Shown here piece after piece: positions 1 through 11,540 of a stretch of 64,000 bases of DNA. A model generated the notes under the pieces. The model was not told the origin of the DNA, ran no database searches, and saw only the letters and a program-made list of their open reading frames with translations. The translations under genes and the position numbers were made by a program. Each line of letters begins with the position of its first letter. Position 1 is the stretch's first letter. This DNA is from Haliclona indistincta (taxonomy: Eukaryota > Porifera > Demospongiae > Haplosclerida > Chalinidae), in the NCBI GenBank assembly GCA_964017065.1, contig OZ024783.1, positions 14,577,820 through 14,641,819 on the forward strand. The letters run 5' to 3'.

Positions 1-400
1 ACTAGAAGTCTCTTAGGAAGACAGCTACCTAAGTAACTAGAGTTCCAATGAACACATACCCGTGCGCTGAGCTAAATAACACGACTACAGCATTAATTTA
101 CTGCAACAGTGAACACTCACGTTACAGCTAGTCCGTAGACAGCTCCAGAGCTACCGCCTATATGCACTAACAGGTGCTTGGCCTATCTCAAGAAAGACAG
201 ATACTGGGCTGGACTCTGCGTATGGTACACGTGAGACTGAGTGAGGACATCGATCTGGATAGGAGGTAGGGTGACACACCCACAATACCGTAAAGTGCTC
301 TTACAAGCACACGTAGCTTTAGAAAGCCATGGATTAGCCGCTCGAGCAAGGCTTGCCAGCACAGAAAACGTCTTCATAGGACTATAAATTCAGTGAGGAA
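1..400. repeat. Dispersed repeat, second copy at 37614-38052
   Basis: The stretch from the CAATGAACACATACCCGTGC region to the sequence around ATAGGACTATAAATTCAGTG recurs in the same orientation at 37614-38052 with moderate divergence and small indels. The short minus-strand reading frame at 183-377 reappears in the second copy and is a by-product of the repeat, not a supported gene. The left edge is cut by the window. The element class is unknown because no terminal repeat is visible. Confidence 0.7.
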
Positions 401-945
401 GTTGCAAAGTGCACTTTTGTGGCGAATTTCGAGCGGTGAGACGTAAACAAGCGTGTTTTTTCCACACATATAGACGGACACAAACACATAACCCTGGCGC
501 ATACTGCGCACGGGTAAAAACACGGCTAGGATAACCATGTGGCATCGGTGCGATAGGATAACAGCCACATTAGCCGTTTGAACGTAGTTTGAGGAGAGTT
601 TTGCTTGGTTATATGGCGTGGCCGAGGTCGTAGATATGCTGTTTCTATAGGACTGCAACTGTCTGAGTATACCTTTGTGCTCAGTTCTACTTATACAGTT
701 AGAAAGCCTGGTTCTTTGCATGTTCGGAAGCAGTACTATGATTAGTATAGCTATTCTAGTCTTGGAGTACTGCAAGCACAAACATGGCCAAGCACGCGGG
801 TTTTGTACAATTGTGACAAAAATTAATGACGTAGACAAGGAATATCAAGTTCAGAGAAATTCAGCCCAAACACTGAGTGGCAGCGCTAATGTGCAAAAAT
901 TCCCTAGTTACCAATCCTGTACATGGGGTATTTTATCCATGGCAA
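401..945. other. No gene recognised
   Basis: Overlapping short frames occur on both strands (374-838 minus, 675-956 plus), but they have no family resemblance, no coding bias and no paired splice sites. Nothing else was recognised here. Confidence 0.4.
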
Positions 946-1495
946 GGAGCGCATAATGAGTTTGAGCGTGGTAAGAGAGCAGGAGCGGGACACTCCCACG
1001 CACTTGATTAAAAATTGCAACACCACACATGATGGCCGTGTTTCTAAAGATAGACTTGTGATGGCAGACGGTACGCATACGTACAGTTTCGTATTGGATG
1101 GAACTGGCCTTCTAGAAGGTAAGAAGCAGCTTTCCACTATCCTAGGACAATCATGCTTGTCTACTAGCTCAAGTAGATACTGTTAAAGCAAGAAACGAGT
1201 CGAATCCGTGATGGTGGGCCGTCATGCTGTTTATCTACACCTGGTATACGAGGACATGGAGATCGTCTGCGCATCATCGTGGGTGTAGAAAGCTTATACG
1301 AGCTGTTGCTTACCTCAAGGAGCCTCTAAACAGCCAAGTTCCATCTAATACGAAACTGTACGTACGCGTACCGTCGGCCATCACAAGTTTATCTTTAGAA
1401 ACACAGCCATCATGTGTGGAGGTGCAATTTTGATCAAGTGTGTGGGAGTGTCCCGCTCCTGCTCTCTTACTGCACTCAAACTCATTATGCGCTCC
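946..1495. repeat. Palindromic MITE, copy 1 (GGAGCGCATAATGAG ends)
   Basis: An inverted repeat begins GGAGCGCATAATGAG at 946 and ends with its complement at 1495. The arms continue inward through a GCAGGAGCGGGACACTCCCA block. A second copy lies at 36252-36799 with the same ends and interior. The reading frames at 923-1186, 1224-1433 and 1310-1513 fall within the arms and recur in the other copy, so they are repeat-derived. No clear target duplication was found, so the superfamily is unassigned. Confidence 0.75.
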
Positions 1496-1626
1496 TGCTA
1501 TGGCTCGTACCACTAAAGTTTGCGATTATCAATCGCAAATATTATTTTCGATGGTGTGCCGGTAGTTATTTTAACACTTTTACATGCACTAGTCTACAGT
1601 GTTTCCCATTAATTTTATAGTCAATA

Positions 1627-2782
1627 TTAGGGAGGCACGGTAGTGACTCCCTATGTAGGGATGAACGAGAAAACAAGATGGCGGCTACATACAATGTATT
1701 AGCGTTCAAACGCTGATATTTCGCCTGGTGATGAATTTTAGACGTCCAAAGACACTTAGATCTGCTATCTGGCGTTGCCCCATCTTACAGTAGCAAGGAG
1801 GTTGCTCGAAATTGTTACTAAAGTGACGAACCTGGAAACGGTGAAAATCAACTTTCGTCATCTTCGTTTTCTTCTTCTTCTTCTTCTTTCTTTCTCCCAC
1901 TCGCCTAGCATCTTTACGTGAGCAATGCTGAGACCAGAACACCCACGAACAGTCGTGAAATTCTCCTGGCATGTGAACACTTTTCAGCTGAGTGGTTGAC
2001 GCCATATTGTGATTACGTAATACGCACGTGACCAATCACAAGAATTTATTAGTAGAGTTACGCCGTATGGAGAGCGCATATTGGCGTCTGGAGTCTTCGA
2101 AGAACAACTCACAGAGTAAGCTCGTGTAGTATCATCGTTCTGCTGCTTGCCAGATAGTATCACAGCCATACAGAAAATTATAAACCAAAGTGGGCGGGGC
2201 TCGTATGCTGTGCAATCCAGGCTATACGTAGCATGCATGAATGCATGAGCTAGTTTCAGTATTTAGGAGCTACAAGTTAAAAAGCAATTATCAACAAAAG
2301 CAAACCAAACCAATAGTGGAAACAAAGAGATACATTATCTTGCCGAATTCAAAAATTTGAAACTCACTGTAAAAGAAAAAGGACACAAACAAGAAAATAA
2401 AAGGATTTCTAACGAAATCAAAAGGATGTAGGGATAAAGAAATCTGCTACTGGTCCACAATGTAAACCAACAAGGAGCAAGCATGGAATGGTAACACGAT
2501 TGACTTGCTAACAGACCATAGATCCCTACATTAGTGGCTGTACATACTATACAATATTTGGTCACAAGCTAAATTCAATTCAATGCACGTCAGGTGTCAG
2601 TCAATAGCAACTAGCAGAACTGCTGTAGTCAGCCACTGATGTAGGAATCTATGGTCTGTTAGCAAGTCAATCGTGTTACCATTCCATGCTTGTTCCTTGT
2701 TGGTTTACATTGTGGACCAGTAGCAGATTTCTTTATCCCTACATCCTTTTGATTTCGTTAGAAATCCTTTTATTTTCTTGTT
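1627..2782 (+). mobile_element. Large palindromic element, half copy A
   Basis: This starts at TTAGGGAGGCACGGTAGTGA next to a TA dinucleotide. It runs through one arm (about 700 bp) into the internal inverted repeat marked by GATGTAGGGATCTATGGTC and stops at TTTTATTTTCTTGTT. The opposite outer arm is missing. The breakpoint just past TTTTCTTGT is shared with other half copies. It ends about 20 bp from the Rab-like exon at 2807-2884. The frame at 1706-2035 is repeat-derived. Confidence 0.8.
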
Positions 2783-2806
2783 GTCACTAAAAATTTAATT
2801 ACTTAC

Positions 2807-2884
2807 TCTTTCAATAAACTCCATGTAAATGTAAAGTTTGTCAAATGAAGACTCTTTAGTCACATCATACACCAACATAACACC
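2807..2884 (-). CDS. Divergent Rab-like GTPase, exon 3
   Basis: This 78-bp exon encodes 26 residues beginning GVMLVYDVTKESSFDK, the segment after the switch II helix in Rab proteins (family form: G-[IV]-[ML]-L-V-Y-D-[IV]-T-x-E-x-S-F-D). On the minus strand it is bounded by CTTCAG acceptor and GTAAGT donor sites, and it is in phase 0 at both ends. The plus-strand Rab exon at 58100-58177 has the same length and boundaries. The phase and order fit the minus-strand exons at 10219-10340 and 27195-27318, so I join the three into one gene, with later exons presumably beyond the left window edge. The joining is an inference; the exon itself is clear. Confidence 0.8.
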
Positions 2885-2943
2885 CTGAAGACATACCAGA
2901 AAGATTAGATACATACACAATAATACAAGTGTATAATAATTTA

Positions 2944-4891
2944 TTAGGGAGGCACGGTAGCGACTCCCTATGTAGGGTTGAACGGAAAAACAAGATGGCA
3001 GCTACATACAATGCATTAGCGTTCAAACGTTGATATTTCGCCTGGTGATGAATTTTATACGTCCAAAGACACTTAGATCTGCTATCTGGCGTTGCCCCAC
3101 CATACACTAGCAAGGAGATTGCTCGAAATTGTTGCTAAAGTGACGAACCTGGAAACGGTGAAAATCGAGTTTCGTCATCTTCGTCTTCTTCTTTCTTTGT
3201 TTCTTTCTTCTTCTTTCTTCAGCATACCTAGCGCCTTTATGCGAGCGGTGCCGAGACCAAAACACTCACGAACAGTCGTGAAATTCTTCTGGCAGGTGCC
3301 TTTTGAACTTTGTTTTTAGTGAAACGGCGATATAAATTCCGCGATTTCTCGATCGTGATCCATTGTCAGCTAAGTGTTAGTCGCCATTATTGTGATTGCG
3401 CAATACGCACGTGACCAAGCAGTGGTTAGCGCACGTGACCAAGCACTAGCTCGAGTATCGCCACACCGTATGGATCACAGAGAACACATATTTGTCTGGA
3501 GTCTTCGAAGAACGGTAAGCTCGAATAGGATCACCATCCTGCGCTTGCCAGATAATTATAACCGCTGTACAGGTCTACAAACAAGTGTGGGTGGGGCTCG
3601 TATGCACTGCATGCATGCATGCATAGGTGAGCTGATATGTACAGCATAACAATTATTTTTAGATACAAGTTTAAATTTGTTAATAAAAGAAATTAAAAAG
3701 ATTTATATCGAAATCAAAAGGATGTAGGGTTGTGAAATCTACTACTGGTCTACAATGTAAACTAACAAGGAACAAGCATGGAATGGTAACACGATTGACT
3801 TGCTAACAGACCATAGATCCCTACATCAGTGGCTGTACATAAGATTTTGACTATATAATATTTTGTAAGAAGCTAAATTCAATTCAATGCACATCAGGTT
3901 TCAGTCAATAGCAGCTAGCAGAACTGCTGTAGTCAGCCACATGGTCTGTTAGCAAGTCAATCGTGTTACCATTCCATGCTTGCTCCTTGTTGGTTTACAT
4001 TGTGGACCAGTAGCAGATTTCTTTATCCCTACATCCTCGTTAGAAATCTTTTTATTTTCTTGTTCGTGTCCTTTTTCCTTTTTCAGTGAGTTTCAAACAA
4101 TTTTTGATGCAGTTCGAATTCAGCAAGATAATGCATCTCTTTGTTTCCACTATTGGTTTGGTTTGCTTTTGCTGATAATCGCTTTTTAACTTGTAGCTCC
4201 TAAATACTAAAACTAGCTCATGCATCGCAGGATTGCGATTTGCACAGCATACGAGCCACGCCCACTCTGATAGAAATTTCTGTACGGCTGTGATACTATC
4301 TGGCAAGCAGCAGAACGGTGATACTACACGAGCTTACTCGGTGAGTTGTTCTTCGAAGACTCCAGACGCCAATATGCGCTCTCCATACGGCGATACTCTA
4401 CTAATAAATTCTTGTGATTGGTCACGTACGTATTACGTAATCACAATAAGGCGTCAAACACTTAGCTGACAACTGTTCGTGATCGTGAACTCATCAAATT
4501 TATATCATCGTTTCGCCAAAAACTAACCTCAAAAGGCACATGCCAGGAGAATTTCACGACTGTTCGTGGGTGTTTTGGTCTCGGCACTGCTCGCGTAAAG
4601 GCGCTAGGCGCGCTGAAGAAAGAAAGAAGAAAGAAAGAAGAAAGAAGAAAACGAAGATGACGAAACTCGATTTTCACCGTTTCCAGGTTCGTCACTTTAG
4701 TAACAATTTCGAGCAATCTCCTGGCTACTGTAAGATGGGGCAACGCCAGAGAGCAGATCTAAGTGTCTTTGGACGTTTAAAAATCATCACCAGGTGAAAT
4801 ATCAGCGTTTGAACGCTAATACATTGTATTTAGCCGCCATCTTGTTTTCTCGTTCATCCCTACATAGGGAGTCACGGTAGTGACTCCCTAA
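2944..4891. mobile_element. Large palindromic element, complete copy B/C
   Basis: This is the only copy in the window with both outer arms. It begins TTAGGGAGGCACGGTAG at 2944 and ends CTCCCTAA at 4891, flanked by TA on both sides (2942-2943 and 4892-4893), which suits a TA target duplication. Arms of about 750 bp surround an internal inverted repeat at roughly 3690-4070. Each end also folds as a small hairpin (GGGAGGCAC/GTGCCTCCC in the best copy). There is no transposase. The frames at 3092-3319, 4233-4469, 4462-4743 and 4540-4797 are repeat sequence seen again in other copies. Confidence 0.85.
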
Positions 4892-4927
4892 TAAATATTT
4901 TTTTCCTTTTGTATCATGCAATATGCA

Positions 4928-4980
4928 ATAGTACTACTACTACTACTAATAATAACAATAATAATAATAGTAATAATATA
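4928..4980. repeat. TAC/AAT simple repeat
   Basis: This is a run of ACT triplets grading into AAT/ATA triplets. It is an ordinary microsatellite just outside the palindromic element. Confidence 0.8.
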
Positions 4981-5260
4981 AACATTTGTTCTTTTTTGAT
5001 AACAACTGAGTTTTAGAATTAAAGGTACCCTATTGTCACTACTGATCTGCATAAGAGTGTCGCATCATACATGTAGGTAACTGCATGCAGCACGGCTTAG
5101 TTGTACTTGTGGTGAGTCTACTAGTTCTCATAATGATTCGTCAGTGGACATCACGCCGTACGCTAGCTAGCGCGCTAACTATGCCAATATGCTTATCGGT
5201 TTAAGTTACCATCCACGGCACCTGGGTCTTCGTGTATGATGTCAACGATCAGGCTGTCCA

Positions 5261-5269
5261 CTATAAAAG
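5261..5269 (+). promoter_or_regulatory. TATA-box-like motif upstream of a broken ORF
   Basis: CTATAAAAG lies about 290 bp before the ATG of the degenerate coding region at 5557. The spacing fits a core promoter with a long leader, but this rests on the motif alone. The rest of 4981-5556 holds nothing recognised apart from small ATCGATCG-type palindromes near 5340-5390. Confidence 0.25.
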
Positions 5270-5556
5270 TGCCAGCATCACCATACTCAACTAGAAACAA
5301 AAGATGCTCAAACTTTAATCGTTTCCAGAAATTTGACGCTGGTCGGCGGTCAGTAAAGATCAATCGATCGAACGATCGATCTAAAGCTAGCAGCAGGGCA
5401 GCACTTGTTTAGTCAGCCTAGAGAATTAAATTGTGTCAAGACTTCATAGTGACCGAGTACTGACGAGTGAAGACACGTCCAGACACGTTCTCGTCAACTG
5501 CAGTCGATGCACTATATCGTGTTGTGACACGTCCTCGGTAGAAAGCGCAGTCTAAG

Positions 5557-5990
5557 ATGGCTTATTATTCCTATTGCAACCCGTTAGACATACCTGGGCA
5601 TGATTCCTCTAGCCAGAAGAAGAGCTTGAGAACTGTACAGGAATGGATGGTGGAAAAAGTACCACAAATTTCTCATGGATCAAAAATTTGTGACCGCTGT
5701 CGCAAAAAGTTAGCAAAAGAGCAACTAATTCCTGCTAATTAAGCCAATTCCAGAACCAGTTCTAGTAACTGCAGAACAACAGATTGCAGAATTCAGTTCC
5801 AACAGCCATGATTCTGAAGAGAGTGATGCTGAGTTTCAGCATAATTTTATTGCAAGAGTAGAAGCTGTTGCTGCACTAAACATTTGTTTAGCTGATCTTG
5901 GTGAAACACCATACTCTCAGAGGAAGTGACGTTCCAAAAGTTACTCTCGACAGAAAGTTGACAAAGTCAGTGAAGCACTAAAAGCACTAA
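5557..5990 (+). pseudogene. Broken cysteine-motif protein, probably transposon-derived
   Basis: An ATG-initiated frame at 5557-5742 encodes 61 residues with a Cys pattern around NPLDIPGH and then ICDRCRKKLAK. Coding character continues after the stop in another frame (from about 5744: PIPEPVLVTAEQQIAEF, then an acidic stretch ending ETPYSQRK). A further in-frame TGA follows near 5926 before the apparent coding resumes and is lost in repeat sequence near 5990. So at least one frameshift and one nonsense change are visible. I do not recognise the family with confidence; paired CxxC-like motifs near an N-terminus are common in zinc-binding proteins of mobile elements. It could also be a dead host gene fragment. 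Confidence 0.5.
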
Positions 5991-6305
5991 AAGCACTAAG
6001 CACTGCTTGCAGACAGAATGAATGACACAATGAAAGCACCAAGGTGCGAATGCCTCGGTGAAGTATAGGCAGCGATAAAAGTAAAATTTATCGATGTCTA
6101 AGGAGTATAATAAATTAATGTAAGATATGGAACAACAAATTCTTAAAATTAATGTCGTGGTATCTGCAGCAGATGTAGAAGCCATGCAGGCAGCAAGTGG
6201 CCATGTTTGTTATAATGAGATGAAAATTTGATAGCCAATTAATTATAAGTGCAGAAAACAAAATACTTGGTAGACGTTTTCGACTCAAAAACATGCAGTA
6301 TTACA

Positions 6306-6991
6306 ACTAGGCACCAAAGGTGCAGATGCCTCGGTGGAATGGGGGTTCACATACACAGTAAACTGCAGCTATTATACCTTTCCGTACAGCAATCACAATG
6401 CAGTATAATAGTTATGCAATCAGAAGTCAATCAGTGCTAATCACTAATGTAATTGGGCGTGCCTATAATGTTCAGTTCGAGTGCAGGGCACAGCACACGA
6501 GTGAGATAGCGTCAATAGCTTGCTTACACAATTCCATGCGCTGCTATCCTGTAGACCTATCAGCTTCTAGGTCAACTGGGGATAGTTTTGTCTACAGAGA
6601 ACTCTACATGTAGATCGTCAGCAAAGGCCATCGATCGCGAGGTAAGCAAATTACGCCACAAATCAAGAACGAAGCTCCATATACAAGTCTGCCACGCTGT
6701 TCTGAAGTAAAGACGAACTCACTAGCTGTAAGGCAGCCAGCAGTACACAATTTTGTCTTCATAGAAATCCACATTACCAACAACAGCCATCTACGTTGTA
6801 ACTTACGCAACAAGCTCTATTATCTGAAATTCTTCAAATACAAATCCCAGTAAGCATCGATTTCTGTCTTGTGTTCCTTGTTTCAGCACTTAATTTTCAG
6901 TGAGTGACGAGAAAACATTGCGACAGACTGACAGAATGACAATTAACACGACTACCGTATGCCTCATGGCTCCGCCCACCGAGGCATATTT
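6306..6991. repeat. MITE-like repeat with GCCTCGGTGG / CCACCGAGGC ends
   Basis: One end is marked by GGCACCAAAGGTGCAGATGC followed by CTCGGTGG. The other is marked by ATGCCTCATGGCTCCGCCC then ACCGAGGCAT. Related copies or fragments are at 5990-6060, 7600-7936, 8282-9063, 39843-39872 and 41466-42272. The interior holds recurrent CGACAGACTGACAGAATGAC tracts. No open frame of note. Target duplication not established. Confidence 0.65.
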
Positions 6992-7183
6992 AAAGTACGC
7001 TGCAACAAGACTACTGCACTCATTGCTGTGAGAAGCTACAATACAGCACTTGTTTGCAGTAAATGGCAACTATGCAATCAAAGCCAAACAGTGCTGACCA
7101 CATGGTGTGACTATTAATACTGGGCGTGTCTACAGCATGCGAGAGTGAGTAGCTTGCCATAAACATGTAGCTGCTAGCTTCCT

Positions 7184-7572
7184 TAGTCTCGCACGCCAGA
7201 CCCAACCCAAGGGAAGGGTCTGGTAAAACGTTATTGAACGCGTTGTGACACAGGAATGTGAAATATGCACCGTAGCCATGGTAACGTGCACTAGTACGTA
7301 CGCTCACTGCATTGAGACCGTACGAGCCAAGATGAGCTGTATGGCATACACGAGCCATGGTAGTGCTTTTTAACATGCATCTCTGAACTAGCTGCTCAGT
7401 CTACCACGTTGCTCACGGCGTACGTCTTGCACGTCATGGCTACTCGTTAGTACGAGCGCGCTCGTGACAACTCAATCTGATTGGCTTGCCCGAATCCCTA
7501 GAAATGGGTACAACTCGTTCTATAACGTTTTACCAGACCCTTCCCTTGGGTTGGGTCTGGCGCACAAGACTA
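7184..7572. mobile_element. Mutator-like MITE (TAG...CTA ends, 9-bp TSD)
   Basis: The terminal inverted repeat starts TAGTCTCGCACGCCAGACCC and ends with the near complement ...GGCGCACAAGACTA. It is flanked by a perfect 9-bp direct repeat TAGCTTCCT at 7175-7183 and 7573-7581. The subterminal block AACCCAAGGGAAGGGTCTGG also pairs between ends. The element is 389 bp with no coding capacity. The 9-bp duplication points to a Mutator-like superfamily. Three other elements here share the TAG...CTA ends and duplication length. Confidence 0.85.
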
Positions 7573-7936
7573 TAGCTTCCTTGCACATTTTCTCCAGATT
7601 TGCGCTGCTATACTGTATATAAATCTAACCTACAAACTACTATAGGCAGTCAGCTGTGGGCAGTTTTGTATTCAGGGAAGTCTACATCACCACCAACAGC
7701 TATCCTGGTGAGCAATTCACGCGGTAACTTACGCACTAAGCTTTAAAAAAATTCTTAAAATTCAAATCCGAGCAAGTATCGATTTCTACTCGTGTTGCTT
7801 GTTTCAGCGATTAGTTTTCAGCGAGCTACGAGACATCGTTGCGACAGACTGACTGACAGACGGACAGAATGACTGACTGACAGAATGACAACACGACTAT
7901 ACTGTATGCCCCGTGGCTCCACCCACCGAAGCATAA
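7573..7936. repeat. Fragment of the GCCTCGG MITE family
   Basis: From about 7600 this matches the interior and the ATGCC..TGGCTCCACCCACCGA end of the 6306-6991 repeat, including the CGACAGACTGACTGACAGAC tract. The other end is missing. Confidence 0.55.
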
Positions 7937-8025
7937 TAAACTTTCATAGCATGCTTTTGCAGGTATGAACAATAAATGCAGGTACTCCTGCTATTATTGT
8001 ACACATCATAATTATACTGTACGTA

Positions 8026-10041
8026 TTAGGGAGGCACAGTAGTGCTTCACTATGTACTGTAGGGTTGAACGGGAAAACGAGATGGCGGCTACATACAATG
8101 TGTTAGCGTTCAAACGCTGATATTTCGCCTGGTGATCAATTTTATACGTTCAAAGACACTTAGATCTGCTATCTGGCGTTGCCCCATCTTACAGTAGCAA
8201 GGAGATTGCTCGAAATTGTTACTTAAGTGACGAACCTGAAAACGGTGAGAATCGAGTTTCGTCATCTTCGTTTTCTTCTTATTATGCCTCGGTGGGCGGA
8301 GCCACGAGGCATACAGTAGTCGTGTTGTGTGTGTGTGTGTGTGTGTATCTGTCCGTTGCCGGCATAGCGCATCGCACGCTAAAAACTAAGCGCTGATATC
8401 AGCAACACAGGTAGAAATCGCTATTTGCTCAGAACTGAATTGATAAATTGTTGGTTCTAAAGCTCCGTTCATGAGTTATGGCGTGAGATGCTTACCTCGA
8501 CGGCTGTTCCCGGCTATCTGGACTCCTCTAAAGACAAAACAGTTTACAGCTGACTGCCTTACAGCTAGTGAGTTCGTTTGTACTACAAAACAGCTTGGTA
8601 GGTCCAGCGAAATTCTCTCGAAGGCCTACAGCTCGAGCTTGAGCTCGCCGGCTTGAGCTACAGTAGTTGCTGATGATCTAGAGTTCTCTGTACACAAAAC
8701 TATCCACAGTTGACTGCCTAGAAACTGATAAGTCACAGGATAGCAGCGTAGGACGCTACTAGTATCTCGCTCGTGTATGTGCTGTGCCGTGCTGTGCACT
8801 CGAATTGAACTTTATAGACACGCCCAGTTGAATTAGTGGTCAGCACTGATTGCCTTCTGATTGCATAGTTGCAACCCACTAGCTTATTCTGCAAACAGTG
8901 CTGTACTGCAGCTTGTTGCAGCGCTCTTCAGCTTTAATTTCATCATACAGGAATTGCATTGCATAACTATTATACTGCTGTACAGAAAGGTATAACAGCT
9001 GCAGTTTGTTGCTGTGTATGTGCAATGGTTGCATTCCACCGAGGCATCTGCACCTTTGGTGCTTCATTCTTTCTTCAGCGCACCTAGCGCCTTTATGCGA
9101 GCAGTGCCGAGATCGAAACACCCACGAACAGTCGTGAAATTCTCCTGGCAGGTACCTTTTGAACTTTGTTTTTAGCGAAACGGCAATATGAATCCCGCGA
9201 TTTCTCGATCGTGATCCATAGTCAGCTGAGTGTTAGACACCGTTATTGTGATTGCGCAATACGCACGTGACCAAGCAGTGGTTATAGCGCACATGACCAA
9301 GCACTAGCTTGAGAATCGCCACGCCGTATGGATCACAGAGAAAACGTTTGTCTAGAGTCTTCGAAGAACGGCAAGCTCGTATAGGATCACCATTCTGCGC
9401 TTGCCAGATAATAATTATAACCGCCATACAGGTCTACAAACAAGTGTGGGCGGGGCTTGTATGCACTACATGCATGCATGCGTAGGCGAGCTGATATGTA
9501 CAGCATAACAATTATTTTTTGCTACAAGTTTAAAATTGTTAATAATAAAGAAAAGCCATCAGCAACAGGAAAACTAAACCAATGGTGGAAACAAAGACGG
9601 CTCAGTACATGCATGATATTGAACTGCACTTCACTTAAAAAGAAAAAGGACACAAACAAGAAAATTAAAAAGATTTTCATCGAAATCAAAAGGATGTAGG
9701 GTTGTGAAATCTACCACTGGTCCACAATGTAAACTAACAAGGAACAAGCATGGAATGGTAACACGATTGACTTGCTAACAGACCATAGATCCCTACATCA
9801 GTTGCTGTACATAAGATGTCACAAGCTGAATGCACGTCAGGTGTCAGTCAACAGCAACTAGCTGAACTAGCTATGGCTAACCACAGCAGCCACTGATGTA
9901 GGGATCTATGGTCTGTTAGCAATTCAATCGTGTTACCATTCCATGCTTGTTCCTTGTTAGTTTACATTGTGGACCAGTAGTAGAATTTCACAACCCTACA
10001 TCCTTTTGATTTTGATAGAAATCTTTTCCATTTTCTTGTCA
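8026..10041 (+). mobile_element. Large palindromic element, half copy D, interrupted
   Basis: It begins TTAGGGAGGCACAGTAG at 8026 next to TA. The arm is split at 8281/9064 by a nested repeat and then continues through the GATGTAGGGATCTATGGTC inverted repeat to CATTTTCTTGT at about 10041. The opposite outer arm is absent, as in copies A and F. The frames at 9233-9427, 9457-9699 and 9967-10170 lie in the repeat and are not genes. Confidence 0.8.
8282..9063. mobile_element. GCCTCGG MITE nested in copy D
   Basis: The left end is TATGCCTCGGTGGGCGGAGC, itself a hairpin with GCCACGAGGCATA. The right end is CCACCGAGGCATCTGCACC followed by TTTGGTGCTT. Uninterrupted copies of the host repeat (for example 19050-19110) read straight through the junction in the TTTCTTC tract, which shows that this block is an insertion. 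A (GT)n run sits at 8327-8346. Confidence 0.7.
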
Positions 10042-10218
10042 GTTAAGGAACAGTTGGAGTGCTGTATGGAAGTTGAAAGTGATGCAAAGCGTGTTCGCCG
10101 CCATCTTAGAGCAATAATTGCAATAATAAGTGTAGTAATATGGGATTTATGGCACAGGCGGCACCATTGATCTTTGACCTAGGTATACTTTAAATGTACT
10201 TATTAATTTTGTACTAAC

Positions 10219-10340
10219 ATCGATTCCACGAAGGTAAACGGAACAAATGTTGTAATATCTTTCGTGACCATTAAGTTCCCATAAATGTAGATAAATCTTC
10301 ATATCATCAATATCAACAGTACGGGACATGCGATCAACAC
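10219..10340 (-). CDS. Divergent Rab-like GTPase, exon 2 (altered switch II)
   Basis: This 122-bp exon lies between a TTCACAG acceptor and a GTTAGT donor on the minus strand. With the base carried over from exon 1 it encodes 41 residues (42-82). Where Rab proteins read [KR]-[IL]-x-[LF]-x-[IL]-W-D-T-A-G-Q-E-R-[FY], this one reads KIYLHLWELNGHERYY. W62, G66, E68 and R69 stay, but the metal-contacting Asp becomes Glu and the Gln that positions catalytic water becomes His. The plus-strand paralogue at 52922-53047 shows the normal layout around its own frameshift. There are no stops and the phase agrees with exons 1 and 3. I infer a Rab-like protein with reduced or absent GTP hydrolysis; a decaying copy is the alternative. 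Confidence 0.8.
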
Positions 10341-11294
10341 CTGTGAATAAGCAATGATAAAAATAATTATATAACAGTAACCGGTACAGGAATTACAATA
10401 AAAATTTATTCATTAGAAAATACGGGAATGTGCGGCAAATATACGAAATTTTGGTAGTTAATTAATCATTTGAATAGTTAGATAACATTGTGGTTTTCAA
10501 CTTTTGGTAATCTCCATAAAAGTACGCGGATTATTATACACACTTTTATTGTGACGCCTGATGTTCGCAATTTTTTGTTAATTCCAGATCTGATAATAAT
10601 TATGCAGCCTGGTGTCCTTCGTGGTTCTATGCATGCATTTTAATCATGATAACATTTTGCTCGTGTTATGTTCGCCAGAGTGGTACGTGGGCGTACACGA
10701 TCGCTCGATTGACGGCCTTAGAAACTGAGGAACGGCTAATCCATGCACAGTACAATGACCAGGTGTAATAATTATTTATAACAAAGCTCTGTAGCAAATA
10801 ATAGCTAGATAGAACCATCACAAACCACCACGTTTTTTAAATGATGAGCTATAAGCATTGATTCTTATTCGTAGCGCTGCATATTTTACATACGGTAAGT
10901 ATATAATAGTACAAATGTGTAGTGTAGGTTTCTTCTTCTGACCTGTCCAGAAAGTAAAGAAATACGGTTAGCAAAAAGTCATTCGCTAATGATATTCATG
11001 CGCACCTGCCACCTTAAAGTGGCACTTCACCAAAAGCAGTAAGTAAAAAATAAGATTCACCATTATATCAATTGTCAACAGGCTACTCTCAATCGCTGTA
11101 CTATAATTTTTCTGCATGTGGACACACTCTCTCTCTCTCTTCACTTCTTTTTACACTAAAATGGTAAAATTTACACTGAATCTGCTGGAATCTTAGAAAG
11201 TAAAAAGGCGCTTTAATAACCTACGTGGCCTACTCAGTGAATAGCCACTATCCTCCGGAACCATACGCATGATGGAAGGAGGAGATTGGTAAAA
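10341..11294. other. Intron sequence, little recognisable
   Basis: This is A+T-rich intron 1 sequence of the divergent Rab-like gene. A fragment ending GCGCACCTGCCACCTTAA near 10996-11013 resembles the right end of the TTAA-flanked family seen at 53592-54241. A short CT repeat lies at about 11128-11140. Nothing else was supported. Confidence 0.5.
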
Positions 11295-11378
11295 CAGTAA
11301 GGGACACTCCCCGTATCCAACCCACCCGCCCGGGTGGGTCGACCCTGCAATATGCAGGGGCCACAGTGTAACAACCAC
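11295..11378. repeat. Minisatellite, left part, split by Gypsy-1
   Basis: It contains the unit CCCTGCAATATGCAGGGGCC followed by CAGTGTAACAACCAC. The same unit continues directly after the retroelement at 15612-15800, so the retroelement landed inside the array. Confidence 0.7.
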
Positions 11379-11511
11379 TGTTGTAGACTAAGAGTCTCGG
11401 ACACTTGTATTTATTTTTACAAGCTATTGTGCACTCTGATTTATAAACTGAGTCTCTCATGCATTTGGCAGTATGTAATTCAACAATAAGACATTGTTTT
11501 GAGACTCAACA
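11379..11511 (+). repeat. Gypsy-1 5' LTR
   Basis: This 133-bp LTR runs from TGTTGTAGACTAAGAG to GAGACTCAACA, with TG...CA ends. It differs from the 3' LTR by one base (C at 11470, A at 15570). It is preceded by target duplication ACCAC at 11374-11378. TTGGCGACGAG, the presumed primer-binding site, follows directly. Confidence 0.95.
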
Positions 11512-11540
11512 TTGGCGACGAGACTGGTGAACACCTTGGA

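Noticed and set aside
2395..4070. Regularly repeated blocks that might suggest a CRISPR array
   Set aside because: The repeats are long, inverted and dispersed and belong to transposable elements in a spliced eukaryotic genome.
4540..4797. Recurring ORF beginning MPGEFHDCSWVFWS with a Lys/Arg/Glu-rich middle
   Set aside because: It reappears in copies at 35142, 55152-55388 and others only because it lies in the arm of the palindromic element. The AAG tract in its middle varies in length without keeping frame, and the opposite strand is equally open.
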